Assembly (NCBI GenBank): GCA_910578385.1
Contig: CAJTQV010000001.1
Coordinates: 62,001-126,000, forward strand
Direction of reading: 5' to 3'
From: an uncultured Muribaculaceae bacterium
GTDB taxonomy: Bacteria > Bacteroidota > Bacteroidia > Bacteroidales > Muribaculaceae
DNA: 64,000 nt
The translations under genes and the position numbers were made by a program. Of this stretch, positions 51,446 through 58,873 are shown piece after piece. How positions within the stretch are numbered: the stretch's first letter is position 1; the number at the start of each line of letters is the position of its first letter. The notes beneath the pieces are model-generated. The model saw only the letters and a program-made list of their open reading frames with translations. It did no database searches and was not told the origin of the DNA.

Positions 51446-51525
51446 GGGCTACTATTATCCATTTTACAAAATTAGCGATTTTGTGGGAGATAACCGGCTG
51501 ACTTAGCTATGTTATAAAGCATAAA
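51336..51525. repeat. 190-bp direct repeat, copy A
   Basis: 51336-51525 and 52202-52391 are the same length and nearly identical over most of it (longest identical run about 100 bp, over the signal-peptide and promoter region). Each copy contains a promoter, a start codon and a signal peptide followed by YDSRGG. Distance between copies is 866 bp. Confidence 0.85.
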
Positions 51526-51599
51526 GTGGTGGCGGTCTTGCTATTGCCGAAGCTCGCGGTTATCGGAACACCGACATCAATCAAGTAAACTGATGATAT

Positions 51600-52151
51600 T
51601 CATAATCCTAATTCAAAAACAATATTCTTACCTATATCGGGTTTGCATATAATTCCTTGTTTATATTTTTCATATACATTAGGAGTATAACTTAAATGAC
51701 GTACTAATTTTTTTGACTTATTTGGCACAAAAACAGAATATCCTCCTCTTAACATTAATTTTCTCACATTGCGCTCTATCTTCTTCCATATTTCAATTAT
51801 TAAAGGATTGGTAGATGTTTTGAGAGTATATAACCAAGATTCAGATAACTCACCGTCTAAAAAAGCCCCAACTTGAAAATAAAGAGAATTAGGATATGTA
51901 TCGAATAATTCATTTTTCCCCACACTGTCAAACTTAATAATTTCCGATGATAATAAAATTGTATATTTACCCTTATCAATATCCTCATGGCTAAATAAAT
52001 TAGGAGATACTATGCTAAACCTGCCTTCATTCTCAATGAGAACATACATCAGGACATCAAATTGCACATGAAAATTAACGCATATTTGAAATGCCTCATG
52101 CGGAAGAATAAATAATTGATAATTTATGGGGGATGCTGAATTATTTATCAT
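51600..52151 (-). CDS. Hypothetical protein attached to duplicated head B
   Basis: 183 residues from ATG 52151, which overlaps the end of the small secreted-protein gene (ATGATAAATAA: start, then the TAA of the upstream gene), so translation is coupled. AT-rich (about 30% GC by eye). SPINYQLFILPHEAFQICVN and YTILLSSEIIKFDSVGKNEL open it; ENLSE-type strands follow. It resembles Imm-type soluble proteins (DYFQVGAFLDGELSESWLYT-like segment), but no family is certain. Confidence 0.6.
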   Translation of the reverse strand: MINNSASPINYQLFILPHEAFQICVNFHVQFDVLMYVLIENEGRFSIVSPNLFSHEDIDKGKYTILLSSEIIKFDSVGKNELFDTYPNSLYFQVGAFLDGELSESWLYTLKTSTNPLIIEIWKKIERNVRKLMLRGGYSVFVPNKSKKLVRHLSYTPNVYEKYKQGIICKPDIGKNIVFELGL

Positions 52152-52311
52152 AAGGAATATATCTAACGTCATCAAATATAGGCCGCCTCTCCCAGACGAC
52201 CCCGCCCCGGCTGTCGTAGGCCTGTGTCGGCGTTACATAATCATTCGCGTCCATGCTGACGAAAGCAAGGGCGGAGAGCATGATTGTAAGTATCAGTCTT
52301 ATCATTTGCAT
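52141..52311 (-). CDS. Small secreted protein, copy B
   Basis: 56 residues. The same signal peptide as copy A (MQMIRLILTIMLSALAFVSM), then DANDYVTPTQAYDSRGGVVW and a different tail (ERRPIFDDVRYIPYDK). It ends inside the start of the gene at 51600-52151. Confidence 0.55.
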   Translation of the reverse strand: MQMIRLILTIMLSALAFVSMDANDYVTPTQAYDSRGGVVWERRPIFDDVRYIPYDK

Positions 52312-52391
52312 GGGCTACTATTATCCATTTTACAAAATTAGCGATTTTGCGGGAGATAACCGGCTGACGAAGCTATGTTGTTTAGCATAAA
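52202..52391. repeat. 190-bp direct repeat, copy B
   Basis: Second copy of the segment at 51336-51525, in the same orientation. The copies diverge where the small protein's tail begins and downstream of the promoter. Confidence 0.85.
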
Positions 52392-52417
52392 ATAGTGACT
52401 GATTGGATAAAATGTGT

Positions 52418-52425
52418 TATTTTTG
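52418..52425 (+). promoter_or_regulatory. -7 promoter box for the Imm17-like gene
   Basis: TATTTTTG matches TAnnTTTG, 28 nt before ATG 52454. It rules out the longer TTG start at 52403. Confidence 0.55.
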
Positions 52426-52453
52426 CATTACAAACCGCAAACCAATATCTGCA

Positions 52454-52735
52454 ATGGGCATAACCGACATATATGAGGCATTGAACCGCAAGGCTGAGGA
52501 ATTTTTCGAGTGGTTGCAGGCTCACCCGCAGTTCGCTATGCCCTTTGTGGCTGCTCTGCTTGGATTATGGTTGATTGGGCTGTTGCTCCGGTGGAAATGG
52601 GCGTGCCACTGGCAGTTTGGCGGCAAACTATGGATATTCGACGACTGCAAGCCCGAAACTCGCCGTCGCATACAGATTATTTTGGTCAGCGTTGCTCTTA
52701 TGGCCAGCCTTATGTTGTATTATTTATGGAGATAG
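52454..52735 (+). CDS. Two-helix membrane protein, Imm17-like immunity candidate
   Basis: 93 residues from ATG 52454. Helices at about 28-46 (FVAALLGLWLIGLLLRWKW) and 72-90 (IILVSVALMASLMLYYLW) bracket a loop HWQFGGKLWIFDDCKPETRR. The size and the helix-W-loop-helix layout resemble immunity protein 17 of polymorphic toxin systems, recalled rather than searched. The only plus-strand gene in this stretch with clear coding character, divergent from head B. Confidence 0.6.
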   Translation: MGITDIYEALNRKAEEFFEWLQAHPQFAMPFVAALLGLWLIGLLLRWKWACHWQFGGKLWIFDDCKPETRRRIQIILVSVALMASLMLYYLWR

Positions 52736-52739
52736 CGAC

Positions 52740-52880
52740 ATGAAAAGTGCCACCGACCGATTCAAGCCTTGTTTCACTGACTACATCTGGTATGTAGCGG
52801 AAACTTGGAGCGCGAGGGAACATACCAATCTTAATGGCGGATCACCTTTATATGAGAATCGACAAAAAAAGATTCGATGA
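52740..52880 (+). CDS. Possible 46-residue protein after the Imm17-like gene
   Basis: ATG 52740 is 4 bp after the preceding stop. MKSATDRFKPCFTDYIWYVA then ETWSAREHTNLNGGSPLYEN. No motif. Spacing favours translation, but it could be a fragment. Confidence 0.3.
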   Translation: MKSATDRFKPCFTDYIWYVAETWSAREHTNLNGGSPLYENRQKKIR

Positions 52881-52911
52881 CCATTTAGGACGATTGAGGC
52901 GTGTTATAAAC

Positions 52912-53256
52912 TCATTTGCTTACCTCTTGCTCCTTTTTATAATTTTTATAGCGAGCATTTAAAACATCTCGCCATTCTTGGCTTGGACAAGAATTTATTA
53001 AATGAAGATATGTATCTCCATCAACAATACGAATAACCGATTCTACCAGTTTTAATAAACTCCACTGCAAATCATAAAAAGAGCTTTCAGGAAAGATTTG
53101 CACCAAGGCTTGCGCTTCATCGAGAGATAAGGGGAACTGAATTTGCTCCAACAATTCATCATAAGACCGTATTACTTCAATAATATCTTCTGTATCATTG
53201 ATACTCTCATTAGGCATTTGCCCTAAATCTTTCAACTGTGAAATTTCGGTTCTCAT
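52912..53256 (-). CDS. Small acidic protein of the immunity-like array
   Basis: 114 residues, helical: SINDTEDIIEVIRSYDELLE, QIQFPLSLDEAQALVQIFPE, SSFYDLQWSLLKLVESVI, SCPSQEWRDVLNARYKNYKK. The YDELLxQIxFPLSxxEAxxLVxIFP pattern with an LxWxLLxLxE helix is seen in small immunity-type proteins beside DUF5071; the family name is not known to me. The last gene of the minus-strand array. Confidence 0.65.
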   Translation of the reverse strand: MRTEISQLKDLGQMPNESINDTEDIIEVIRSYDELLEQIQFPLSLDEAQALVQIFPESSFYDLQWSLLKLVESVIRIVDGDTYLHLINSCPSQEWRDVLNARYKNYKKEQEVSK

Positions 53257-53315
53257 ATCATTATGTTTTGCGTTGCTCCGGGTATGTAGATTGGAAAATC
53301 AGTCTTTATATGGAA

Positions 53316-53720
53316 TCAGTAAGTTAATGATTGATACCATGCAACAAAATCCAATGCCACATTCTTCAAATCTTCTTCATCTTCATTCTGAGGAATAAAG
53401 TCAGCATATTTCTGTATGATTGGAAAAAGAGGCAATAGACTTTCTTTGGGAAATTGTGTCAATAGTTTGCTGATAATATTGCATCTCCAGATTATATCGT
53501 TGTCAGGATTAGTCAATATGGACTCAATATTCGGTAAAAGCACCTTATAAAATCCGGGTAAGACCTGAATAATCTCAGAGGCAACAGGCCAATTCATATC
53601 AGCAATCCATTCCAATAGAGAGTGCGCAACACCGGACACTTGTTCTGGTGTTGCTGATGACAGACGATTAACCACGTCCAAATCAAATTTGTCTTTAGGC
53701 AACAATGCTTGACTGTTCAT
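53316..53720 (-). CDS. DUF5071-like protein
   Basis: 134 residues, all-helical. LLPKDKFDLDVVNRLSSATP, LLEWIADMNWPVASEIIQVL and IPxPKFD-type repeats, then LPNIESILTNPDNDIIWRCN. The PKDKFDxxxVxxLxxA...LLEWxxDMNWPVA signature matches DUF5071 as I recall it, a family found among immunity and SUKH-type gene neighbourhoods. Cytoplasmic. Confidence 0.75.
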   Translation of the reverse strand: MNSQALLPKDKFDLDVVNRLSSATPEQVSGVAHSLLEWIADMNWPVASEIIQVLPGFYKVLLPNIESILTNPDNDIIWRCNIISKLLTQFPKESLLPLFPIIQKYADFIPQNEDEEDLKNVALDFVAWYQSLTY

Positions 53721-53738
53721 ATTACTTCAGTAGCTCGG

Positions 53739-53761
53739 CAGCGTTCCGCTTATTCAGTCGG
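53739..53761. repeat. 23-bp array repeat, copy 1
   Basis: CAGCGTTCCGCTTATTCAGTCGG; matches the copy at 55045-55067 at 22 of 23 positions. It contains the last codons and stop of the gene at 53754. Confidence 0.7.
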
Positions 53762-54044
53762 GGTACTGGTTGTTATTTTGATAATAATATAGCACTCCAT
53801 CACAAGCTTTATTCAGATTGTTCATAATATCTTCTTCTTGGAGATACTTTTTCGTAACAGGGGTATTCCAGTCATAGTCTTTTACTACGTAAAGAATAAA
53901 TTGATTGGAGTAATATCCTAAATCTATCAGATATTCCTTATATGCTAATTGAAGCATGTCCTCTTTCAGTAATGATCTGTCATGACTGTCCAGATACTCT
54001 GACCAGTCATCTAATAATATTGTAAACGGTTTGTGTAGAATCAT
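53754..54044 (-). CDS. Small acidic protein of the array
   Basis: 96 residues: MILHKPFTILLDDWSEYLDS, YKEYLIDLGYYSNQFILYVV, KDYDWNTPVTKKYLQEEDIM. It has the Asp/Tyr-rich make-up of immunity proteins. The start overlaps the stop of the upstream gene as ATGA; its own stop codon is inside the 23-bp repeat. Family not recognised. Confidence 0.6.
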   Translation of the reverse strand: MILHKPFTILLDDWSEYLDSHDRSLLKEDMLQLAYKEYLIDLGYYSNQFILYVVKDYDWNTPVTKKYLQEEDIMNNLNKACDGVLYYYQNNNQYPD

Positions 54045-54442
54045 ACAGTTGGGAAATAATATAAGCTATCGACTTTCTCATCCTCAAAATATAGTTCGGC
54101 ATCTCCAATTCTTAAACAGTTTTCAAATAAAATGTAGTCCTGAAATTTCTCTCTAACTTTATTGATATGCTGTCTAAAAATTGATATATCATCAATAAAT
54201 TCAATATTGATATTTTGCTTTTCTCTATTCATTTCGTTCTCATCGACCATTATATATTGACACACCTTATTTGCTTTATCAAAAGAAAACTCAATTTTAT
54301 ATTCAAGAGAGTAAGCCACCAAAAGATAATGACGTTTAGTCTCACACGAATCATCTGATATGTTCTTGACAACTTCAATACTTGTCAATTCTTCGGCTAT
54401 CCAATTTCCTGAAAGCAATTCTGATGTCTTTATCCGATACAT
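54041..54442 (-). CDS. Hypothetical protein of the array
   Basis: 133 residues, alternating strands and helices: MYRIKTSELLSGNWIAEELT, YLLVAYSLEYKIEFSFDKAN, FIDDISIFRQHINKVREKFQ, RIGDAELYFEDEKVDSLYYF. Coupled by ATGA to the next gene, so the two act as a pair. No known family. Confidence 0.6.
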   Translation of the reverse strand: MYRIKTSELLSGNWIAEELTSIEVVKNISDDSCETKRHYLLVAYSLEYKIEFSFDKANKVCQYIMVDENEMNREKQNINIEFIDDISIFRQHINKVREKFQDYILFENCLRIGDAELYFEDEKVDSLYYFPTV

Positions 54443-54488
54443 AACTTACGATAGTTTAATGTTCAGTGGATAACCTCCCATTAGGCAA

Positions 54489-55028
54489 TTATTCATGCGT
54501 TATTAATGCTTTGTCCGCTCTTATTGTCAGCATGGTTGAATCAGCAATCCATGCTGAAAACTCTTCAAAATATGAATATATCATACCTGCGGACAATTTG
54601 ATGTCATAATAATTATTTTCTACATTATCCTTTGCCAACAGCCATTCATAACCCTCTTGTTCCACAAGAAAGACAAAGTAACCTTGAAAACATTCTCCAT
54701 GTTGAGAAAGTATGTCAACATAAGCAGAGAACGGATATTGCATATAATGATAGTCGTCACCCCAAATGGCATCGACCAACTTGTCTGTTAAATTGTTTGC
54801 CGCCATTTCAACAGATGGAATATGTCGTTCCCCTTTATGTTTTGTTACTTTCGAAATGCGAGCCATTTCGGCTGACAATAAAGCACTTTGTTCAATATCT
54901 CCTACCATATCACCTCTTATCCATAAGCACCAACTTATGAATATAGGGTTTTCATCAAGTTGCCATAATTTTGCTTCTATAGCAAACTGGGATTTGTTCC
55001 CAAATATATTTCCAAGTTCCTTCACCAT
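54489..55028 (-). CDS. Imm42-like immunity candidate
   Basis: 179 residues. NIFGNKSQFAIEAKLWQLDE followed by SWCLWIRGDMVGDIEQSALL gives the FAIE...(W/C)xWIxGxxxGDxE pattern I associate with immunity protein family Imm42. The rest is mixed alpha/beta (DDYHYMQYPFSAYVDILSQH, WLLAKDNVENNYYDIKLSAG). Part of the minus-strand array. Confidence 0.62.
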   Translation of the reverse strand: MVKELGNIFGNKSQFAIEAKLWQLDENPIFISWCLWIRGDMVGDIEQSALLSAEMARISKVTKHKGERHIPSVEMAANNLTDKLVDAIWGDDYHYMQYPFSAYVDILSQHGECFQGYFVFLVEQEGYEWLLAKDNVENNYYDIKLSAGMIYSYFEEFSAWIADSTMLTIRADKALITHE

Positions 55029-55044
55029 AACAATTAATGTTTTA

Positions 55045-55067
55045 CAGCATTCCGCTTATTCAGTCGG
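55045..55067. repeat. 23-bp array repeat, copy 2
   Basis: CAGCATTCCGCTTATTCAGTCGG; one mismatch to copy 1. It overlaps the last codons of the gene at 55056, but in a different reading frame from copy 1. Confidence 0.7.
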
Positions 55068-55541
55068 TTTGCTGTTTATTAGCTGCTGATTACATTCTTG
55101 CTGCCCTTTTAATATGTTCGCCAATATACCAAATATGCGTTTTGAAAATGGGCAATGATTAATATCCCCCGGTAGAGTTAGGGCATAGAAATAATATCGC
55201 CCCATAAACCAAGCGTATTGAAAGAAATCTTGTTTAACATCCATTGTATCCGCTACGATAAAAGGAGAATTTAACGCCTCCGCTCCAGTATAAAAATTTA
55301 TACAGCCTTCTCCATTTATCTTAGTATTATAATCTATTTTCAAATGGGTGTCATACATCTTTCGACTCTTATAATAAAAGAACGCCGAATACTCTTCTAT
55401 ATGAGTGCCAACATCCTTTGTTTCTGCATTATCGAATTGATAGCCTTCATCCAATAGAGCCTTGTTGAACAATTCAATTACTATTCTATTGTTCATTGGC
55501 GAATATAGCAGATAGTCATATCCAGTAAATTCCATATTCAC
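55056..55541 (-). CDS. Hypothetical protein of the array
   Basis: 161 residues: MEFTGYDYLLYSPMNNRIVI, ELFNKALLDEGYQFDNAETK, FFQYAWFMGRYYFYALTLPG. High aromatic and acidic content, no signal peptide, no family recognised. The final codons (KPTE, stop) are supplied by the 23-bp repeat. Confidence 0.6.
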   Translation of the reverse strand: MNMEFTGYDYLLYSPMNNRIVIELFNKALLDEGYQFDNAETKDVGTHIEEYSAFFYYKSRKMYDTHLKIDYNTKINGEGCINFYTGAEALNSPFIVADTMDVKQDFFQYAWFMGRYYFYALTLPGDINHCPFSKRIFGILANILKGQQECNQQLINSKPTE

Positions 55542-55637
55542 TATGCTTTTGATTCCTTTTCATTATTCAACTGTAAATGTCCGGCTACTAAGTGTCGGTT
55601 ACGGGAAGGTTGAGCCATTTGTTAGAAGCCTTGTTCT

Positions 55638-56189
55638 TCAGAATACATCATTTCCCCACCATTTCTCAAAAGTTCGTGGACAAACCTTTCGTATGGAATC
55701 CTCATCATCGTCATTCCATTCAAACTCAATTTCGTAAGTATATTGGGGTAATGAATAGTTTTCTTCCGTTGCATAGAAGTAATCGTCATCGCCAGTCCGT
55801 TCTCCAAGAACAGTTTGAACGGCATAATTCAAGTCCTCTTGCTCCGGATAGTCGTCTCCTTGCAGATCTTCAAGTTCCGAGAAAACATCACACAAAGAAT
55901 CCGCATTTTCCAATGCGTTGTAAAACACTTTGCGTCCCTGTGCAATAAGCCAATACCGGAAATAATCGAATCCGTCATCGCCGCATCCACCAAGCACGAC
56001 GTAGGCAACTGCCCACAAATCCTGCTTGTAAGAGATATGGCAGAAATAATTCCACCAATATCTGAATCCGAATAATTCTTCTTCGGAAAGCGGGGTCAGA
56101 CATTCTTCCAAATTTCGTCCACGGTTAGATTTTTCGATGATTGTCCAGAACTTTTCTTCTGTCATCAATTTGGATGCTTCTTTTTTCAT
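55638..56189 (-). CDS. DUF4240 protein (immunity-like)
   Basis: 183 residues. MTEEKFWTIIEKSNRGRNLE, CLTPLSEEELFGFRYWWNYF, LWAVAYVVLGGCGDDGFDYF, RYWLIAQGRKVFYNALENAD match the DUF4240 signature (FWxxIExS...LWxAAYxxxGGCxDDxFxYFRxWLIxQG). DUF4240 genes are frequent in polymorphic-toxin immunity loci. Probably the first full-length gene of the array, behind a promoter and a short open frame. Confidence 0.82.
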   Translation of the reverse strand: MKKEASKLMTEEKFWTIIEKSNRGRNLEECLTPLSEEELFGFRYWWNYFCHISYKQDLWAVAYVVLGGCGDDGFDYFRYWLIAQGRKVFYNALENADSLCDVFSELEDLQGDDYPEQEDLNYAVQTVLGERTGDDDYFYATEENYSLPQYTYEIEFEWNDDDEDSIRKVCPRTFEKWWGNDVF

Positions 56190-56206
56190 GTTATTTTTTA
56201 GGTTTG

Positions 56207-56350
56207 CTAATGTCCGACGGATAATCGACCGTCAAGGACGGTGGGTTGAATACCGCACTGATTCTTGACCACCGGTTGGGGGGGCACCGATGCGGAGCTT
56301 TTCATGGAGAATGCAGCCGCAGTTGTGGATATGAGGTCAATAGTAGCCAT
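56207..56350 (-). CDS. Possible 47-residue leader ORF of the array
   Basis: MATIDLISTTAAAFSMKSSA then SVPPQPVVKNQCGIQPTVLD; no motif. It is 8 nt after the promoter box and 17 bp before the DUF4240 gene. Could be a leader peptide or chance; weak. Confidence 0.3.
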   Translation of the reverse strand: MATIDLISTTAAAFSMKSSASVPPQPVVKNQCGIQPTVLDGRLSVGH

Positions 56351-56358
56351 GCTAAACG

Positions 56359-56366
56359 CAAAATTA
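56359..56366 (-). promoter_or_regulatory. -7 promoter box of the immunity-like array
   Basis: On the minus strand TAATTTTG (TAnnTTTG). It is the only strong promoter box seen upstream of the minus-strand genes down to 52912. 56367-56539 shows no gene. Confidence 0.5.
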
Positions 56367-56539
56367 ATAAAAAATATCCTTATGCTACCACTCTCTGTGC
56401 AAGTTTTTTAGCCCTGCGTCACAACTTTTTTACAAATAATCAGCCTTTCTCCAAATATCCACCCCTCTGGCGCTGAAAAACGACTGTTTCAATTACACTC
56501 CACAGCACACCGGATAGCCTGAATCCCGACAAAAATGAT

Positions 56540-56547
56540 TAAATTTG
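56540..56547 (+). promoter_or_regulatory. -7 promoter box placed 4 nt before the lipoprotein start codon
   Basis: TAAATTTG, then TGGC, then ATG 56552. Same geometry as at 35849-35861 and 60649-60644. Confidence 0.6.
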
Positions 56548-56551
56548 TGGC

Positions 56552-57052
56552 ATGAAAATAATAATCTGCATATTAATGGCTTTGTCGCTTGCGTCCTGTG
56601 GCGGCCACCGTTCGGGAGATGTGCGGGGCATAGATAGTTTCACACCGACCGCAGCAGATACCATCGCCATGCTCCGGCAAATGGGCTATGCGTATGCTGA
56701 CGCAACGAATCGTACTGACAGCGCTACTCTTGCCTCCATATTGAGCTTGCCAGACATCCGCAGGCGCGGCTTGCCAGAATCCATATATGTGACAGGCCCC
56801 GGCACCATAATAAGCGAAGACCGCAACGGGCTTTGCAACATCGCCTCGCCCGATGATATTTTGGAGGGCAGACGTCGCTTTCTGGAAATTGAATGGGCTG
56901 TTGACAGCACGGAATACCTCGCAGCCACCGCCAGAGACCTCCTGTGCAATCCCGATGGAGAGCCGTGCCATTTGAGGATAACCTATGAGATACTGCCAGA
57001 TACGCTTGTGTCTGTTGACACGCTGTGGTATCACGACGGCATAGATTTCTGA
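56552..57052 (+). CDS. Small hypothetical lipoprotein
   Basis: 166 residues. Lipobox LSLASC (Cys 16). The rest, MLRQMGYAYADATNRTDSAT, LASILSLPDIRRRGLPESIY, TGPGTIISEDRNGLCNIASP, LEIEWAVDSTEYLAATARDL, is mixed alpha/beta with no catalytic motif. The start codon lies 4 nt after the promoter box. Followed by a weak hairpin shared with the convergent tmRNA gene. Confidence 0.72.
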   Translation: MKIIICILMALSLASCGGHRSGDVRGIDSFTPTAADTIAMLRQMGYAYADATNRTDSATLASILSLPDIRRRGLPESIYVTGPGTIISEDRNGLCNIASPDDILEGRRRFLEIEWAVDSTEYLAATARDLLCNPDGEPCHLRITYEILPDTLVSVDTLWYHDGIDF

Positions 57053-57142
57053 ACACAAAAAAGGATACAGCCCCCTTACCGAGGGCCATATCCTGATTTT
57101 GTTTATCCTGCGAACAGAGCTATGTCTTCCTTCATTCGCCTT

Positions 57143-57546
57143 TGGTGGAGCTGGAGGGGATTGAACCCTCGTCCAAACGCGGAATCAATAAGCTTTCTAC
57201 ATGCTTAGTCTGTGAATTGGTTTTCGTGCATAGACAGGCTCACGACAGCCAACCTGTGCCTTAGTCCCTAAGTTTCGGAACGCCGTCGGGACTCCGACAT
57301 TCCTATTTCCGAATTTCTTAGCACCACTTTGTCCAAACGTCTCGGAACCGGGCAATGGAGTGATGTCTCGTTCACCTCACTTTGAGGCGAATAAAGGAAC
57401 CCTACTGTACTTCAGGTTACGCAGCGAGAGCGTAATTGTTATTTTCGCCAATTATAGGTCGATGCTCTTGCGATTATAGAGTTTGAACACCAAAACTCTG
57501 CATGCTTACCTACCGCTTCTACACGCTGTCAAAGCCAGTCAGCCCC
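57143..57546 (-). ncRNA. ssrA: Transfer-messenger RNA (tmRNA)
   Basis: 404 nt. The 5' end GGGGCTG pairs with CAGCTCC before the encoded ACCA end, forming the seven-pair acceptor stem with one G-U. The T-arm reads GGGTTCAATCCCC. The tag frame at 57449-57417 reads GENNNYALAA then stop, the expected A-rich Bacteroidetes tag. It frees stalled ribosomes and marks the product for proteolysis with SmpB. Promoter box at 57591-57598. Confidence 0.97.
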
Positions 57547-57590
57547 GGTAGTTTTCTCTATTCTTAACATCTCTGTGTTGGAATAGTCTG

Positions 57591-57598
57591 CAAAATTA
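57591..57598 (-). promoter_or_regulatory. -7 promoter box of the tmRNA gene
   Basis: TAATTTTG on the minus strand, about 45 nt before the mature 5' end, so a short precursor leader is processed off. Confidence 0.55.
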
Positions 57599-57881
57599 CA
57601 AATTATTTGAGTATTTTCCAAGTCTTTGACCGTTTTTTTGCAATTTTTTATCCGAGAATCTCAAAGTAACCTCCCGAATAATCAAATTTCAGAAGCGGTA
57701 GCCTATTGAGAGGACTAATTTTATGTTTAGGAGTACAGAGAGTATTATGAGGATAGCACCAGGGGGAGAGGGTGCTGACGAATGTCCGCGTATTGACTGT
57801 TCGGAGAATAATTTGTAATTTTGTATTCAATTTCATGGCGGCGCCCTGTACCGGTGTGCTGCTTAATCATCTAAACTGTAA

Positions 57882-57889
57882 TAAATTTG
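57882..57889 (+). promoter_or_regulatory. -7 promoter box of the EamA transporter gene
   Basis: TAAATTTG, 18 nt before ATG 57908. Nothing else is recognised in 57599-57881. Confidence 0.55.
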
Positions 57890-57907
57890 TCAACCAATAG
57901 AATTATA

Positions 57908-58846
57908 ATGAACGGGTCAAAAGTAAAGGGGCATATAGCAATGTTCGGTGCCAATCTTACATGGGGTCTGATGGCTCCTATTGTAAAACTTGTGTTAGCT
58001 TCGGGTGTCATAGCCCCACTGCTGCTGGTTGATTTCCGTATGGCGGGTGCAGCCTGTCTATTCTGGCTTACATCGTTGTTTCTTCCTCGCGAGCATGTGC
58101 CTTGGCGTGACGTGTTGCGCCTTTTCGGAGCCGGAATGCTTGGTGTGTGTTTCAATCAGGGTTGCTTTATTGTCGGGGTTAGTCTGACTTCGCCCGGTGA
58201 AGCTTCGCTCGTTACGACCACGATGCCGATGTGGGTGATGTTTCTCGCATGGGTTATTCTCGGCGAACCGATAAGCCTGAAGAAAGCCGGAGGCATAGCC
58301 TTGGGCGCGGCCGGAGCTTTGATTCTGATGCTCGGCAGCATCGCGGGCAGTTCCGATGCCTCAAACCCCGCTTTGGGCGACGTGATAGTGCTGTGTGCTC
58401 AGCTGAGCTACGCTCTCTATCTTACCCTCTACCGCAATTTCATAAAGAAATATTCTCTCGTCACCATAATGAAATGGATGTTTCTTGCGGCCACGATTGT
58501 ATCCATACCGGTCAGTTCTCCGGTTATCATATCTACTGATTGGTCCGCAATAACTGTGGCTGAATGGATTGGAGCCGCATCGGTGGTGCTCTTCGCTACA
58601 TACATAGCATATATATGCATAATGATCGGGCAGAAGAATCTTCGACCCACTGTTGTCGGCATGTACAACTATATACAGCCCGTAGTGGCGACATGTGCCG
58701 GCATATGGCTCGGGATTGACAGTTTCACGTTACTCAAAGGCGTGGCTGTAATATTGATATTCACCGGTGTGTGGCTTGTTACTGTAAGCCCTGCGCGTGG
58801 AGAAGTATGTGATGAGCACGGTAACCCGGCACGGTTGGCCCGGTAG
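57908..58846 (+). CDS. EamA/DMT-family transporter
   Basis: 312 residues from ATG 57908; the TTG seven codons upstream lies on the promoter box. Ten membrane helices in two EamA repeats: MFGANLTWGLMAPIVKLVLA opens the first and GDVIVLCAQLSYALYLTLYR the second. GEASLVTTTMPMWVMFLAWV is the usual motif of helix 3-4. Exports small metabolites or amino acids; substrate unknown. Single gene. Confidence 0.92.
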   Translation: MNGSKVKGHIAMFGANLTWGLMAPIVKLVLASGVIAPLLLVDFRMAGAACLFWLTSLFLPREHVPWRDVLRLFGAGMLGVCFNQGCFIVGVSLTSPGEASLVTTTMPMWVMFLAWVILGEPISLKKAGGIALGAAGALILMLGSIAGSSDASNPALGDVIVLCAQLSYALYLTLYRNFIKKYSLVTIMKWMFLAATIVSIPVSSPVIISTDWSAITVAEWIGAASVVLFATYIAYICIMIGQKNLRPTVVGMYNYIQPVVATCAGIWLGIDSFTLLKGVAVILIFTGVWLVTVSPARGEVCDEHGNPARLAR

Positions 58847-58873
58847 CCATCATAAACAATAGGGGAGAGCTAA

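Noticed and set aside
56246..56476. 76-codon plus-strand frame opposite the array promoter
   Set aside because: Composition is not protein-like, and it overlaps the minus-strand promoter.
57648..57836. 62-codon minus-strand frame upstream of the tmRNA promoter
   Set aside because: Low-complexity composition, no promoter or neighbour logic.
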